Below are positions 63,825-64,000 of a DNA stretch of 64,000 nucleotides, in pieces (position 1 is the stretch's first letter; each line of letters opens with the position of its first letter). The notes under the pieces were generated by a model that saw only the letters and a program-made list of their open reading frames with translations, did not search any database and was not told where the DNA came from. Location: positions 372,001-436,000 of the forward strand of contig CP076053.1 of NCBI GenBank assembly GCA_018672315.1, in the 5' to 3' direction. This stretch comes from Nocardioidaceae bacterium (GTDB lineage Bacteria; Actinomycetota; Actinomycetes; Propionibacteriales; Nocardioidaceae). The position numbers and the translations under genes were made by a program.

Positions 63825-64000
63825 TCAGTCGGCCAGCGTGCCCTTCGTCGAAGGCACCCCGCCCTCACGCGGATCGAACGCCACCGCATCCCGCAGCGCT
63901 CGCGCGAACGCCTTGAACTGCGCCTCCACCAGGTGGTGCGGGTCGCGGCTGCTCAGCACGCGGATGTGCAGCGCGATCTGGGCGTGGAACGCGATCGTCT
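63825..64000 (-). CDS. hisB: imidazoleglycerol-phosphate dehydratase, 3' end only
   Basis: The last 58 codons of hisB, which continues beyond the right edge. Visible are [20 protein letters not shown], with the conserved His pair of the metal site, then [19 protein letters not shown], and the typical ending GVPSTKGTL plus AD. The stop is at 63825-63827. Catalyses the sixth step of histidine synthesis. Confidence 0.93.
   Translation of the reverse strand, partial: TIAFHAQIALHIRVLSSRDPHHLVEAQFKAFARALRDAVAFDPREGGVPSTKGTLAD

Overview
The window comes from the chromosome of a very GC-rich actinobacterium, most likely of the Nocardioides/Nocardioidaceae type. The basis is the base composition, the GTG starts, the actinobacterial form of RpsA, PolA and PriA, the mycothiol-era TIGR03085 family, and a gene order that I recall as matching the hisB-hisH-hisA-hisF-hisI / trpC-trpB-trpA-lgt / pyk / ANTAR regulator / polA / rpsA block of Mycobacterium tuberculosis. 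The hexamer CGTACG is strikingly frequent in the core regions and nearly absent from the accessory ones. No genus can be fixed from sequence alone.

Core region, 1-44,947. An acyl-CoA/AMP ligase enters from the left edge and faces rpsA across a perfect bidirectional hairpin. Next come an aminoglycoside-phosphotransferase-like kinase, a protein made of twelve decapeptide repeats, a methyltransferase, a flippase and a mannosyltransferase, then polA, a hotdog thioesterase and a DUF554 membrane protein. A complete branched-chain amino acid type ABC system follows: the binding lipoprotein on + and livFGMH on -, headed by an ANTAR response regulator, with LivH carrying an unusual exported N-terminal domain. 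A 73-nt tRNA with a CAA anticodon, pyk, gltD-gltB, and a VIT-family transporter lead into a tightly overlapping minus-strand operon trpC-trpB-trpA-sco1-lgt. Upstream of that lie small membrane proteins and hisI. A heterodimeric ABC exporter, a DinB-like protein, a 205-bp palindromic element, hisF and priA/hisA complete this part. trpE, trpD, trpG and trpF are absent; PriA probably supplies the TrpF reaction.

Variable region, about 42-63.1 kb, sits between hisA and hisH, which are adjacent in related genomes. It starts and ends with lysine-catabolism genes: a saccharopine-dehydrogenase-like enzyme and piperideine-6-carboxylate dehydrogenase on the left, and 2-oxoadipate dioxygenase/decarboxylase (HglS) on the right. 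Between them is a lower-GC accessory island. It holds a HEPN/Toprim-N protein bracketed by a 690-bp direct repeat of the dehydrogenase 3' end; an AAA ATPase with a TOPRIM/DUF4435-like C-terminus, cut in two by an IS1380-family element; a divergently transcribed OLD-family ATPase-nuclease; and a gene that appears to fuse an Mrr-like PD-(D/E)xK nuclease to a TOPRIM domain. A second, inverted copy of the same 1,637-bp IS1380 element interrupts a degenerate pullulanase-type gene. Both insertions have the same 5-bp target duplication (CTCAG), and in both cases joining the flanks restores the host reading frame.

Right end. After hglS come a nucleotide-sugar-epimerase-like protein and a methyltransferase that is truncated where a 35-codon remnant of a TerC-family gene begins on the other strand. 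A low-GC DUF4062 gene follows, and then the histidine operon resumes with hisH and the 3' end of hisB. The most promising unexplained material is the set of TOPRIM/nuclease/HEPN/DUF4062 genes, which looks like a defence island eroded by insertion sequences and recombination.
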